This document shows, one piece after another, positions 9,499 through 18,486 of a stretch of DNA of 64,000 nt. This DNA is from Acidobacteriota bacterium (GTDB taxonomy: Bacteria; Acidobacteriota; Vicinamibacteria; Vicinamibacterales; 2-12-FULL-66-21). The notes under the pieces were generated by a model. It was not told the DNA's origin and made no database searches. It saw only the letters and a program-made list of their open reading frames with translations. The DNA lies in NCBI GenBank assembly GCA_003222675.1, contig QHWT01000071.1, positions 114,935 to 178,934 of the forward strand. Direction: 5' to 3'. Position numbers and translations under genes: made by a program. Numbering within the stretch: position 1 is the stretch's first letter; each line of letters opens with the position of its first letter.

Positions 9499-10959
9499 TC
9501 ACACCGGTGTCGCTAGAAGGTCGTAGCCCTGCGCGCCGACGATCCGCGCTTTGATGAGACTGCCACCAACCAAGCTCGACGGGTCGCAATCGGTCAAGTA
9601 GACGACGGGGTCGATGTCGGGCGCTTGTCCTTCCAGCCGTCCCTGCAGCACCAGCTCATGTTCGGCGGACGGACCATCGATGAGCACGGCCGTTTCGGTA
9701 CCGATTCTCGACAGCTGAGCCGCCGCGACGAGCCGCTGCTGGCGCTTCATGATCCGTTCGCGCCGGTTCTGCTTCGCCGCCGCCGGCAGGTCGTCCTTCA
9801 GCGCGAACGCGCGCGTCCCTTCTTCGTGCGAATAGGTGAACACGCCGAGATGGTCGAAGCGCGTGTCTTCCACGAACGCTTCGAGCTCAGCGAACTCCTG
9901 CTCCGTTTCCCCGGGAAATCCGACGATGAATGTCGTCCTCAATGTGACGCCGGGGACACGCGCGCGGATCCGGGCGAGCAGCTTGTCGTACATCTTGCGG
10001 TTTCCCGGACGGCGCATCCGCTTCAACACGTCGGCTGACGCGTGCTGCAGCGGCAGATCGACGTAGCGACAGACCTTCTCGCATTCCGCCATCGCATCGA
10101 GCACATCATCCGTGATCGTCGTGGGATAGAGATACAGGAGCCGAATCCATTGCAGGCCGGCGATGCGGTTCAAATCGCGCAGCAGGCGCGCGAGCGCGCC
10201 ACGGTCGCCGCGATCGATGCCGTAGAACGTCGTGTCCTGAGAGATCAGCAGCAGTTCCTTCACGCCCCGTTCGGCCAGCGCGCGCGCCTCGCGCACGATC
10301 GAGTCCGCCGTCCGGCTGCGATATTCGCCGCGCAATGTCGGGATGATGCAGAACGCGCACGTGTAGTCGCAGCCTTCTGCGACTTTCACGTATGCGAAAT
10401 GCCGTGGCGTCGTCTGCAGGCGCGGTGTGTCGGCGTCGTAGATGTAGGTGGGTACGACGCGGCGTGCGGGGTGCGGGGTGCGGGGTGTGCGCGGTGCGGC
10501 GTGCGGGATCCGGGTTGCTGGGTGCTTCCTAAAGAAGGTGACCGGTGCGGGGGGTTGCCCCGAATTCGCGCCCCGCGTCCCGTATTCCGCGCCCCGCACC
10601 CCGGATCCCGCGCCCCGCGCATCGATTGCCTCAAGTATCTGCGGCACTTCGCCCGTCCCCAGCAGCGCGTCGATCTCGGGGATCTCTTTCTTGAGCTCCT
10701 CTCGATAACGTTCGGCGAGGCAGCCGGTGACGACGAGGCGGGTGCATCGGCCGTCACGCTTTCGCCCCGCCATCTCGAGGATCGCGTCGATCGATTCCTG
10801 CTTTGCATTGTCGATGAACGCGCAGGTGTTGACGACGAGCACCTCGGCCTCGTCGGCGCTGGGGGTGATCTCGTGGCCTGCCTGCTGCGCAATGCCGAGC
10901 ATGACCTCGCCGTCAACGAGATTCTTCGGACAACCGAGGGATACAAAACCGATTTTCAA
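9499..10959 (-). CDS. rimO: Ribosomal protein S12 methylthiotransferase RimO with in-frame repeat insertion
   Basis: Radical-SAM enzyme that methylthiolates an aspartate of S12. It has 486 residues against about 440 in E. coli. The N-terminal domain has C10, C46 and C80. The radical-SAM cluster is CDYTCAFC (C197, C201, C204), and a TRAM domain closes the protein. Residues of about 115-167, between these domains, are low-complexity (RGAGSGVRGAE, then APRTPRTPHP) and are the translation of a heptamer-repeat dyad at 10464-10620. That insert explains the extra length. The start is TTG at 10959. It lies 48 nt upstream of rimP. Confidence 0.95.
   Translation of the reverse strand: MKIGFVSLGCPKNLVDGEVMLGIAQQAGHEITPSADEAEVLVVNTCAFIDNAKQESIDAILEMAGRKRDGRCTRLVVTGCLAERYREELKKEIPEIDALLGTGEVPQILEAIDARGAGSGVRGAEYGTRGANSGQPPAPVTFFRKHPATRIPHAAPRTPRTPHPARRVVPTYIYDADTPRLQTTPRHFAYVKVAEGCDYTCAFCIIPTLRGEYRSRTADSIVREARALAERGVKELLLISQDTTFYGIDRGDRGALARLLRDLNRIAGLQWIRLLYLYPTTITDDVLDAMAECEKVCRYVDLPLQHASADVLKRMRRPGNRKMYDKLLARIRARVPGVTLRTTFIVGFPGETEQEFAELEAFVEDTRFDHLGVFTYSHEEGTRAFALKDDLPAAAKQNRRERIMKRQQRLVAAAQLSRIGTETAVLIDGPSAEHELVLQGRLEGQAPDIDPVVYLTDCDPSSLVGGSLIKARIVGAQGYDLLATPV
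10464..10620. repeat. Heptamer-repeat dyad, GCGGGGT family, inside rimO
   Basis: The left arm carries GCGGGGT units (from 10464), the right arm carries CCCCGCG units (10566-10620). The array stays open in the rimO frame. The same unit recurs inside the coding sequence at 24001-24160. Confidence 0.88.
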
Positions 10960-11054
10960 AGTGATGCCTTTTATTTACTCAGCGGCCACGGAGGTTCAAT
11001 TGAACAAGAAAAATGCGTTTGGTTTCTGCAGTCTCGATGGTCTCAGAGTGAGTG

Positions 11055-12350
11055 TCACGGATAGAGCCGGTACAGCATTCGGGGGTAAGGAATCGCTTCC
11101 CTCAGATGCTCCAGGCCGCAGATCCAGCTGACGACGCGTTCGATGCCCATGCCGAAGCCGCCGTGCGCCACGGTGCCATAGCGCCGCAGATCCAGGTACC
11201 ACTCGAACGCTTCCTGCGGCAGGTTGTGTTCCTTGATCCGCTGCAGCAGGAGGTCGTAATCGGCGAGGCGCTCACCGCCGCCGATGATCTCGCCGTAGCC
11301 CTCGGGCGCGAGCACGTCGACGCCGAGTGCGACCTCGGGGCGATCGGGGTCGGGCTTCATATAGAACGCCTTCACCGCGGACGGATACCGGTGCACGCAG
11401 ATGGGCCGATCGAATTCCTCCGACAGTGCTGTCTCGTCGGGCGCGCCGAAGTCGCCGCCCCATTCGAACGGGAGCCCCTTCTTTCTCAGGATCTCAGCCG
11501 CCTCATCGTACGAGATACGCGGGAACGGCGCCTGCACCTTCTCGAGCTTCGAGGTGTCGCGCTCGAGCGCCTGCAGTTCGCGCTTGCGGTGTTCCAGCGC
11601 CCGCCCCACGACGTAAACCACGAGATCTTCCGCGAGCTGCATCACGTCGTCGAGCGTCGCGTAGGCCATCTCGGGCTCGACCATCCAGAATTCCGTGAGG
11701 TGCCGGCGCGTCTTCGATTTCTCGGCGCGGAAGGTCGGACCGAACGAATACACGCGCCCGAGCGCCATGGCGTTGGCTTCGTTGTACAACTGGCCGCTCT
11801 GCGTCAGGTACGCGGTCGCGTCCTCGAAGTACTGCACGGGGAACAGCGTCGTCGTTCCTTCGCACGCCGCCGGCGTGAAGATCGGCGTGTCGGCGAGGAT
11901 GAAGCCGCGGCCGTTGAAGAAATCGCGCACGCCGTTGATCACCTCGTGGCGCACGCGCAGAATCGCCTGCTGGCGCTGCGAGCGGATCCAGAGGTGACGC
12001 CGATCCATCAGGTAATCGACGCCGTGTTCCTTTGGCGTGATCGGATAATCCTTCGCCTCGGAAACGATCTCGAGCGACGTGACGTCGACCTCGTACCCGC
12101 CAGGGGCGCGCGAATCGGCGCGCGCGGTCCCCTCGACGATGATGGCGCTCTCCTGCGTGAGGTGATCGGCGCGCTTGAACATCTCTTCGCCAACCGCCTG
12201 CTTCGACATCACGCACTGGATGAAGCCGGAACCGTCGCGGACCGTCAGGAAATGGATCTTTCCGCTCGATCGCCGATTGTGCAGCCAGCCGCGGAGGCGG
12301 ACCTGCTGCCCCTCGTGCTTTGCGATGTCTTCAATGTAGGCGGTCGTCAT
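11055..12350 (-). CDS. asnS: Asparaginyl-tRNA synthetase
   Basis: Class IIb aminoacyl-tRNA synthetase charging tRNA-Asn. It has 431 residues. It has the N-terminal OB-fold anticodon-binding domain ([24 protein letters not shown]) and the catalytic core with FTPAACEG, the motif 2 region [15 protein letters not shown] and motif 3 [15 protein letters not shown]. The Asn-type [12 protein letters not shown] is present. The ATG at 12350 overlaps the last unit of a 61-bp tandem repeat, where a TAAAATGA string ends short upstream frames and could couple their translation to asnS. Confidence 0.96.
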   Translation of the reverse strand: MTTAYIEDIAKHEGQQVRLRGWLHNRRSSGKIHFLTVRDGSGFIQCVMSKQAVGEEMFKRADHLTQESAIIVEGTARADSRAPGGYEVDVTSLEIVSEAKDYPITPKEHGVDYLMDRRHLWIRSQRQQAILRVRHEVINGVRDFFNGRGFILADTPIFTPAACEGTTTLFPVQYFEDATAYLTQSGQLYNEANAMALGRVYSFGPTFRAEKSKTRRHLTEFWMVEPEMAYATLDDVMQLAEDLVVYVVGRALEHRKRELQALERDTSKLEKVQAPFPRISYDEAAEILRKKGLPFEWGGDFGAPDETALSEEFDRPICVHRYPSAVKAFYMKPDPDRPEVALGVDVLAPEGYGEIIGGGERLADYDLLLQRIKEHNLPQEAFEWYLDLRRYGTVAHGGFGMGIERVVSWICGLEHLREAIPYPRMLYRLYP

Positions 12351-12531
12351 TTTAGGTCTCGCGACGCGGCCAGTTGCTGCAGTCGTTCCTGAAATTTGCG
12401 GCGGTCGTCATTTTAGGTCTCGCGACGCGGCCAGTTGCTGCAGTCGTTCCTGAAATTTGCGGCGGTCGTCACTTTAGGTCTCGCGACGCGGCCAGTTGCC
12501 GCAGTTGTTCCTGAAATTTGCGGCGATTCCG
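12350..12531 (-). repeat. 61-bp tandem repeat, three copies, upstream of asnS
   Basis: Copies begin at 12350, 12411 and 12472 (plus-strand phase). Copies 1 and 2 are virtually identical; copy 3 has a few substitutions. Each copy contains, on the minus strand, a start (ATG, ATG or GTG) followed by ACGACCGCC, the first codons of asnS. Read from the copy starts it encodes a 19-codon peptide ending in TAA one base before the next start. Because 61 is not a multiple of three, the frame moves by one base per copy. Confidence 0.95.
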
Positions 12532-13365
12532 TCAGTACGACAGTAGTTTCTCAAAACGTTCCCGCGCGCGGCGCGCCTGTTCGAGCACTGTCGCGGGTGC
12601 CCCCGTATTCCGCAGTTCCATCAGATACGTGCCGTCGAAGCCAATCTTCTGCATCGACATCAGCGCGGCGTCCCAGTCGATCTTTCCCTCGAATGGCACG
12701 AGATGGTCGTCCTTCTTCCGGTTGTTGTCGTGCACGTGCGTCGTGATGAGGTGCTCGGCCAGCGACTCCACGGCGTCCGGCACGTCTCCCATCAGGAACG
12801 CATGTCCGAAGTCGAGGCAGATGCCCGCGTGCGGCGCGTCGAGATCCTGCTCGAGGAGCCTCACCAGGGAGTGCGCGTCCGACAGCTCGTTCGGGATGAC
12901 CTCAATCGCGACGCGAACGCCGATCGGCGCCGCGAGCCGGCAGATTTCCTCGATGCTCCGGAACGCCGCCGTCCGGTTGTTCTCGCCACCCTGCGCTTTC
13001 GGTGTCCCAAGATGCACGACGAACACGCTTGCGGGAATCTTCCGCGCGATATTCAGCGCCGCCTCCGCCTCTCGCACGGCGTTCTGCCGCTTCGCTCCAT
13101 CCGACACCGCGTTCGAGATCACTTCTCCCCACTGATCGGGCGGCGACAGACGATCGGTGATCGGCGCGTGGATGCCATGCAACATGAGCCCCGTCTCTTT
13201 CAGCCACTGCCCGAGCCGATCGATCGCGGCGGCGTCGTGATAGTCGAAATGGCTGCGCGTCGCGAAGACTTCCACGGCGCCGAAACCGTACGAGGCGATC
13301 TCGGCCAGATGCTCTCGGCTCAGCCGCTGATCATGGTACAGGTGCGTGGAGATACCGAACTGCAT
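12532..13365 (-). CDS. Sugar phosphate isomerase/epimerase-like TIM barrel protein
   Basis: Xylose isomerase-like TIM-barrel family (AP endonuclease 2-like); the substrate cannot be read from the sequence. The ATG at 13365 (MQFGISTHLYHDQRLS) gives 277 residues; an upstream GTG at 13404 is less likely. Typical metal-site stretches are visible: VFVVHLGT, VAIEVIPNE, GICLDFGHAF, HVHDNNRKKDDHLVP and the final YLMELRN. It ends just before the 61-bp repeat. After its TGA the same frame continues [20 protein letters not shown] through the first repeat unit. Confidence 0.85.
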   Translation of the reverse strand: MQFGISTHLYHDQRLSREHLAEIASYGFGAVEVFATRSHFDYHDAAAIDRLGQWLKETGLMLHGIHAPITDRLSPPDQWGEVISNAVSDGAKRQNAVREAEAALNIARKIPASVFVVHLGTPKAQGGENNRTAAFRSIEEICRLAAPIGVRVAIEVIPNELSDAHSLVRLLEQDLDAPHAGICLDFGHAFLMGDVPDAVESLAEHLITTHVHDNNRKKDDHLVPFEGKIDWDAALMSMQKIGFDGTYLMELRNTGAPATVLEQARRARERFEKLLSY

Positions 13366-13544
13366 GAAACCACTGATCTTAGCAGAGTCGGAGAGATCGA
13401 CCACGGAGGGACGGAATCACACGGAAAAGACGTCCAGGCCAAGCATATGAGCGAAGGCGGACCCTCTACTTCCGGATCATGGCGGGCCAGTTCACCCTTT
13501 TCCGCAGAATTGGCAATTTTTGATCCGTGTCCATGCGTGGGCGA

Positions 13545-14576
13545 CTAGCGGAACTCCTCCACATAGGTGGCCAGGAGCTCCCGCATCCGCGCGAATTGTG
13601 GTTGCTGGCCGAAATTGTCCCTGACGTACTTCAGCGTGCGTGGAATGTACTGGATATAGACCGGATTGCGGCGCGCGGTGGTCTGGTAGCCGAACGTGCC
13701 CAGCGCTTTCAGATTGCGTTGGAGGGCCATCATGTCAAAGCGGTCGCGGAACTCGTCCTCCGAGCCCGTGAGCCCCTTGAGCGCGAGGAAGTAGGCGAGG
13801 AGCTCTTCGACGGTCTGGTCGGGAAGATCGACGTACGAATCGCGCAGCAGCGAGACGAGATCGTAAGTGTCCGGCCCCATGCGCGCGTCCTGAAAGTCAA
13901 TGATGTAGAGCTGCGACTCGTGCAGCATCAGATTGCGGCTGTGATAGTCGCGGTGGCAGAGTACTCGCGGTTCATCCGCCAGCCTTTTCACGAGCTGCGC
14001 GAACTCCGCGCGCAGCGCGTCGCCCTGATCGGGTGTGAGCGTCACGCCGCGGTAGGCCTCGAGGAAATGTTTCGTGAAGAAATCGAGTTCCCACGTGAGC
14101 TTCTCGACATCGAACGCGATGCCGTAGGGGAGGTAGTCCGCGGATGTGAGGTCGGCGCCGCGGCGCTGCAGCGTCGCGATGAGCGCAACCGCCTGCCGAT
14201 ACAGCGCGGCGTGTTCGGCCGGACTTGCCGCGCCGAGGTGCGCCTGCAGCGTCACGTCGCCGAGATCCTCGAGCGCGAGCACCCCGAGATCCTCCGCGTG
14301 GCCGAGAACGCCGGGGATCGGCACCGGCATCTTCGCCATGAGCGTCGCGACGTTGACGAATGGGAGCGTCCGCACATCGAATGGCGCGGCGTAGAGCGCC
14401 AGCACGATCGACGGCGCGTCGGGCATGAGCACGCGGAAGTACCGTCGATCCGACGCGTCACCGGTCAGCGGCACGACGCGCGGGTTCTCGGCGGCGAGGC
14501 CGCTGCGCTCCAGGTACCCGTCGATGCGCTCGCGCGCATCCGACCCCTGGGTCTGCCGTCTCTCAATCGTTGTCAC
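13545..14576 (-). CDS. Aminoglycoside-phosphotransferase-fold sugar kinase, AmgK-like
   Basis: Probable kinase of N-acetylmuramate or a related cell-wall sugar. It has 343 residues from the GTG at 14576 (VTTIERRQTQGSD); the longer frame upstream only translates the GAACCGT array. The catalytic loop HRDYHSRN (208-215) and the metal-binding IDFQDA (226-231) are intact. The early segment LTGDASDRRYFRV is typical of the AmgK branch. The next gene upstream is a MurU-like nucleotidyltransferase; AmgK plus MurU form the anabolic peptidoglycan-recycling route known from Pseudomonas. The assignment rests on motif and neighbourhood, so other sugar kinases remain possible. Confidence 0.8.
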   Translation of the reverse strand: MTTIERRQTQGSDARERIDGYLERSGLAAENPRVVPLTGDASDRRYFRVLMPDAPSIVLALYAAPFDVRTLPFVNVATLMAKMPVPIPGVLGHAEDLGVLALEDLGDVTLQAHLGAASPAEHAALYRQAVALIATLQRRGADLTSADYLPYGIAFDVEKLTWELDFFTKHFLEAYRGVTLTPDQGDALRAEFAQLVKRLADEPRVLCHRDYHSRNLMLHESQLYIIDFQDARMGPDTYDLVSLLRDSYVDLPDQTVEELLAYFLALKGLTGSEDEFRDRFDMMALQRNLKALGTFGYQTTARRNPVYIQYIPRTLKYVRDNFGQQPQFARMRELLATYVEEFR

Positions 14577-14600
14577 ATTGCCTGCCTTCGCTCCGACCGC

Positions 14601-14738
14601 GAACCGTGACCGTGAACCGCGAGGGCTGAACCCGGAACCGCGAACCGTGAACCGTGAACCGTGAACCATGAACCATGAACCATGAACCATGAACCATGAA
14701 CCGTGAACCGTGAACCGTGAACCGTGAACCGTGAACCG
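14601..14738. repeat. Long single-arm heptamer array, GAACCGT family
   Basis: About 18-20 head-to-tail copies of GAACCGT/GAACCAT fill the space between the AmgK-like start and the MurU-like stop codon, which it touches. The same unit in the opposite orientation fills 45908-46012. Confidence 0.95.
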
Positions 14739-15710
14739 TTACATCCGTTCCACGACCAGTCCGCTCTCGGTCCCCACGATTGCGCAGCGCTCGTAGCGCG
14801 CGCCGTCAGCGATCGTGACGCCATCGGCCAGGATGCACTCGTGCAGCTCCGCACCGGCGCCAATCGTCACATCATCCCACAGCACCGAGCGCGTCACGCG
14901 AGCGGACGCCGCCACCTCGACGCGGGCGCCCCAGGCCGGGCGACCCTCACGTCCCGCGGCAGAGGCGAGTTCCAGCGATGTCTCGAGGAGGCCTGACGGC
15001 GTGCCGATGTCCTGAAACGTGGCGTCGCTGATGAAACCAATCACCGAGCCGGGACGCTCGGCCATCAACGGCGGATACACGCCGCCGACCGACTCCGCGG
15101 GAACGCCGTCGGGGAGCGGTGCAAAGACGTCAGCCTCCACTGCCTGCACGCCGACGAAATGAAAGGACGGCTGCGCCGCGCCGCGCCGCGTGAATCCGGT
15201 GACCGCGCCGCTCTCGTCGAGCAGCACGCCGCCGTACTTGTCCGGCCGCGGATTCGGGATCAGCGCCATCGTCACGAGCGCGCCCGAGCGCCGATGGCGA
15301 TCGCGCAACGCGGTGAGATCCACGTTCGTCATGGTGTCGCCGTTGACGAGCAGCAGCGTGCGAGCGGTCTGACCGTGGTCTGACGCCGAGCCGGCTCCAT
15401 CGAGCAGCAGCGGCAGCGCGTGGCGCGGCCCGCCCGCAGAGCCGAGCACCGGCGACTCCCACGAGTACCGCACGCGCGCGCCAAGATCCCCGCCGTCGCC
15501 GACGAGCGCCGTAATGGATGCCGGGCGATGGTGGAGGTTCAGGACGAGATCGGTGACGCCGTGAGAGACGAGCCAGCGGATCGCGCGGCGGGCGAGCGGT
15601 TCGCCGTCGACCGGCACCGCGGCCTTCGCGCGGGCCAGCGTGAGCGGACGCAGCCGGGTTCCCAGCCCCGCGGTCAGCACGAGGGCGCGCTCGAAAGGCG
15701 CCGCGCTCAA
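14739..15710 (-). CDS. Sugar nucleotidyltransferase, MurU-like
   Basis: Predicted to transfer a nucleotide to a sugar 1-phosphate, probably N-acetylmuramate 1-phosphate by context. It has 323 residues from the TTG at 15710. The nucleotide-binding LTAGLGTRLRPLT lies at residues 12-24 and the metal-binding LLLVNGDTMTNVD follows. The C-terminus has hexapeptide-like repeats (ASARVTRSVLWDDVTIGAGAEL), which plain MurU lacks, so it may be a bifunctional or mannose-1-phosphate guanylyltransferase-like member. TTG overlaps the TGA of the CYTH gene (TTGA), a sign of translational coupling. Confidence 0.82.
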   Translation of the reverse strand: MSAAPFERALVLTAGLGTRLRPLTLARAKAAVPVDGEPLARRAIRWLVSHGVTDLVLNLHHRPASITALVGDGGDLGARVRYSWESPVLGSAGGPRHALPLLLDGAGSASDHGQTARTLLLVNGDTMTNVDLTALRDRHRRSGALVTMALIPNPRPDKYGGVLLDESGAVTGFTRRGAAQPSFHFVGVQAVEADVFAPLPDGVPAESVGGVYPPLMAERPGSVIGFISDATFQDIGTPSGLLETSLELASAAGREGRPAWGARVEVAASARVTRSVLWDDVTIGAGAELHECILADGVTIADGARYERCAIVGTESGLVVERM

Positions 15711-16273
15711 GATCTGTCGTCGAACACCATGTCGGTGCCGGCGAGACCGAACTCGTCGCGATACTTCAGGAACAGTCCGCGATACGAATCGAGAACGTAA
15801 TCCGCGGGGCTCCGTCCGAGCGCTTCGGCCATCGACATGATGCCCTGCTCGCTTCCCTCGATCTCGACGAACACGCCAACCGGCGTTTCGTCGATCGCGA
15901 CGGTCACGTCTTCGTGCGAGAACTCTTCGCGATACTTCTCGTAACAAAACCACACGTGCAGGCCGAGCTCCTCGAGGATGCGCAGCAAAACGACACCGTC
16001 GCCGACGAGCGTCTCGAGCTCCTCGCGGACCTTCATGAGCGACGGCTGGACCGGTCCCTTGAACGTGATGCGGCTCTTGCCGTTCTCGACGCGCACACGC
16101 AGCACGCAGCGCCGGCGCCTCAGCATCTCATCTTCGGTATCGAGCAGTGAGTCTTCCTGCAGACGGCGGCCCAGCAGCGGCGACGCACCCGTGGCCAGCA
16201 CAGCCTCGCGGGCTTCCTCGACAGAGTCGAAGCGAAGCTTGATCTCCCGTTCGAGGGTGGTGGTCGTCGCCAT
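15707..16273 (-). CDS. CYTH-domain protein (class IV adenylyl cyclase/ThTPase family)
   Basis: A triphosphate tunnel enzyme of unknown substrate. It has 188 residues. The signature EREIKLR (8-14) gives the ExExK pair, and later strands contribute CVLRVRVENG, SRITFKG, VTVAIDETPVGVFVEIEG. Families of this kind cleave thiamine triphosphate, inorganic triphosphate or make cAMP; nothing here decides between them. ATG start after GGAGAG. It overlaps the MurU-like gene by 4 nt. Confidence 0.85.
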   Translation of the reverse strand: MATTTTLEREIKLRFDSVEEAREAVLATGASPLLGRRLQEDSLLDTEDEMLRRRRCVLRVRVENGKSRITFKGPVQPSLMKVREELETLVGDGVVLLRILEELGLHVWFCYEKYREEFSHEDVTVAIDETPVGVFVEIEGSEQGIMSMAEALGRSPADYVLDSYRGLFLKYRDEFGLAGTDMVFDDRS

Positions 16274-16300
16274 GCAGCTCTCCTTCGCGCAAAACGGCGA

Positions 16301-17155
16301 TTATAGTGCGATCGGCCGCCACGCTCCACGCCAGATCCATTGGCGTACGAACACGTACATCACGAAACATTCCACTGCAAAGGGCGGAAAACCAGCGAAA
16401 CCCGCGACGGGCATCTCGAATATTTTCACGTGGGGTGGCACCGGCACGTTGTAAATCCATTTCGCCCGAGCCCAGAAGTTCCAGAGCTCCCACAGGAATC
16501 CGCAGATGAGGCCGGACGCGAGCAGGTTGACGACTCGCCCGCGATGGCCGTCCACGAGGTCGCCGCGAATCGATTCCGCGCCCGCGGCGGCATTGAGGGG
16601 ATCGAGCACGAAGATGAACCCGAGCCAGACCGGCGCCGCAAGCCAGGTGGATGGATGGACGATCGGAATCAGCAACAGCACCGCGCCTGCGATTACGCTC
16701 GCCCACCCTCTGATTCCGAGCGGCACACGATGCGGTCCCGCCCGCCGGTATGGCGGTGCCCGTCGATCGCGCACCGAGCCCACGAGTTCGGCGGTCTCAA
16801 TGAGCCCAAGCGATATCGTGGCAAACGCCCAGGCGTAGCCCGCGTACCGCACCAGCAGCACCTCGGGCAGTCCGATGTAATACCAGTTGTGCAGCGTGTA
16901 CTTGTTGTAGAACTCGAAGATGACCCACATGGGAACGCCAACGATCGCGATGAAGACCGCCTCGGCGCGATTGTCCCGCAGCAGCGACGATCCCCGGCGG
17001 CGCCACACGAGGCCGTCGACGAGCAGGATGTAGCCGGTCCAGGCAATTGGCGTGTGCCACGACCAGAAAGGCTCGATCTTCGCCAGCATCGCGGCTTCGG
17101 AGATCGCGATCACGGCGAGGCCGATCCACGCGGAGAACGGCACGTGACGCGTCAT
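16301..17155 (-). CDS. Polytopic membrane protein of unknown function
   Basis: It has 284 residues with about seven or eight hydrophobic segments (for example WIGLAVIAISEAAMLA, AVFIAIVGVPMWVIFEFY, WASVIAGAVLLLIPIV, WLAAPVWLGFIFVLD, VNLLASGLICGFLWELW). Conserved-looking aromatic stretches include FYNKYTLHNWYYIGLPE and WELWNFWARAKWIY followed by FEMPVAGFAGFPPFAVECF, which suggest a packed membrane pocket. I do not recognise a family with an assigned reaction. Its ATG overlaps the stop of the MidA-like gene (ATGA), so the two are probably translated together. Confidence 0.8.
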   Translation of the reverse strand: MTRHVPFSAWIGLAVIAISEAAMLAKIEPFWSWHTPIAWTGYILLVDGLVWRRRGSSLLRDNRAEAVFIAIVGVPMWVIFEFYNKYTLHNWYYIGLPEVLLVRYAGYAWAFATISLGLIETAELVGSVRDRRAPPYRRAGPHRVPLGIRGWASVIAGAVLLLIPIVHPSTWLAAPVWLGFIFVLDPLNAAAGAESIRGDLVDGHRGRVVNLLASGLICGFLWELWNFWARAKWIYNVPVPPHVKIFEMPVAGFAGFPPFAVECFVMYVFVRQWIWRGAWRPIAL

Positions 17156-18249
17156 GCCGCGGATCGCTCGAATGCCATCAGTTTCATCGTGCCGCCAAGA
17201 CCCTCCGGCGCGATCAGCGTGCGAGCCTGGAGCCGCCGCCGCACGTCTTCAGTCCGGCGGCCTGTCGCAAGACGATCGACGAGTCCGGCATCGACGAGAA
17301 ACTGTGCCTGATCGACCGAGCGCGTGACCCGAAGGCCCATTGCTTCCGCGGCCAGCCGCACGGCTGTGAAGTCCACGTGCGACGTCAGGTCCGCTTCTCC
17401 CGGATCGTCGAGCCATCGGTCATCCACTCGATGACCGGCGTAGCGGGCGAGCGTGCCCGAGGCGTGCGCGCCGGAATACAGCTCGATCGCCTCGTAGCCG
17501 TAGTCGAACACCAGCAGCTCTCCCGCGCGGAGCGCGCGTGCAGCATCCGCGATCCATTGCGACGCGTTGAGACTCACCTCCGCACGCCACCCGATTTCGA
17601 GCGTCGCCCCCACGCGTGCAAGCTGCGCCTCGATCGCAGGCGTCGACACGCGATCGAGGACAGGCGTCAGGCCTGCGCCGACGTATATCTCGCGCAGGCC
17701 ATTCTCCGTCATCATCACCACGTGGCACGGCAGCGCATCCAGCAGCTCGTTCGCAATCACGGCGCCATGAATCTCGTGCGGAAGCGCGCTCCCCGCGTAC
17801 ACGAGCGTACCTGCGTGGGGACCCAGCGTCTCGCGCTGCGCGTCGCGCGCGGCGGCACTGCGCTCGACGAGGTGCAGTCGTATCGCGGCGTAGAAATCTG
17901 GAAATTCGCGCGCGGCCGTATCGAGAATATCGCGCGCGAGGCGGCCGTTGCCGGCGCCCGCATCGACGAGATCAAAACGATCTGGTGACGTGGGGATTTG
18001 GGGATTTGGTGATTGACGGTATCGACGTGCGAGGTGCTGCGCGAGACACGCGCCAAAGAGCGGGCCCGCATCGACGCTCGTGTAGAAATCCCCCCTGCGT
18101 CCGGAGCGCTGCGGACGCGTCGCGTAGTAGCCGAGCGACGGATGATACAGCGCGAGCTCCATGTACTCCGCCACGGTCAGCGGCCCGGTTTCGGCGATGC
18201 GGTCGGTGATGAGTGCCTGGATCGATGTCACGGCGCACGCGTGGTTCAC
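17152..18249 (-). CDS. MidA/NDUFAF7-type SAM-dependent methyltransferase
   Basis: Class I methyltransferase of the MidA (DUF185) family; the mitochondrial homologue methylates an arginine of complex I. It has 365 residues from GTG at 18249; a GTG at 18231 (VTSIQALITDRI) is an equally good start. Family signatures: LTVAEYMELALYHPSLGYY, GDFYTSVDAGPLFGACLA, the SAM motif FDLVDAGAGNGRLARDIL and VIANELLDALPCH. Between LARRY and the SAM motif lies QSPNPQIPTSP, the translation of a short 8-bp repeat (17990-18020), probably an insertion. It overlaps the membrane-protein gene by 4 nt. Confidence 0.9.
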   Translation of the reverse strand: MNHACAVTSIQALITDRIAETGPLTVAEYMELALYHPSLGYYATRPQRSGRRGDFYTSVDAGPLFGACLAQHLARRYRQSPNPQIPTSPDRFDLVDAGAGNGRLARDILDTAAREFPDFYAAIRLHLVERSAAARDAQRETLGPHAGTLVYAGSALPHEIHGAVIANELLDALPCHVVMMTENGLREIYVGAGLTPVLDRVSTPAIEAQLARVGATLEIGWRAEVSLNASQWIADAARALRAGELLVFDYGYEAIELYSGAHASGTLARYAGHRVDDRWLDDPGEADLTSHVDFTAVRLAAEAMGLRVTRSVDQAQFLVDAGLVDRLATGRRTEDVRRRLQARTLIAPEGLGGTMKLMAFERSAA

Positions 18250-18486
18250 GAAGACTACGAAGCTATATTAATGATCTTCGTGATCTTCGTACCTTTGTGA
18301 TCTTCGTGGTGACGCCGTGCCGCGTGATAACGGCCGTGGCCCGGTTCCGCCTTCGCCGCGACGCGGCTACGGCGGACGAGCGCCATATACAGAAATCGCG
18401 GGCCGGCGAACCGGCCCGCGATGGTTCCGTCTGCAGTCCCAGCACTCGTAGGGCGGGTCTTCAGACCCGCCGGGTCTAAAGACGGC
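18250..18486. other. Intergenic region with several short repeats
   Basis: No gene is seen in these 237 nt. They hold GATCTTCGT-type repeats (about 18273-18305), a palindromic segment CCGCCTTCGCCGCGACGCGG (18351-18370) that recurs inverted at about 20187-20222, and a perfect hairpin GGCGGGTCTTCAGACCCGCC (18452-18471) next to the degP stop codon. The hairpin could terminate degP transcription, but it lacks a clear U-tract. Confidence 0.75.

Noticed and set aside
14601..14738. Possible CRISPR array
   Set aside because: The units are 7 bp and directly adjacent, with no spacers; no cas gene is present.
14573..14863. Proteins rich in NREP or VHGSRFTVHGS repeats
   Set aside because: They are only translations of the GAACCGT array and have no start context.
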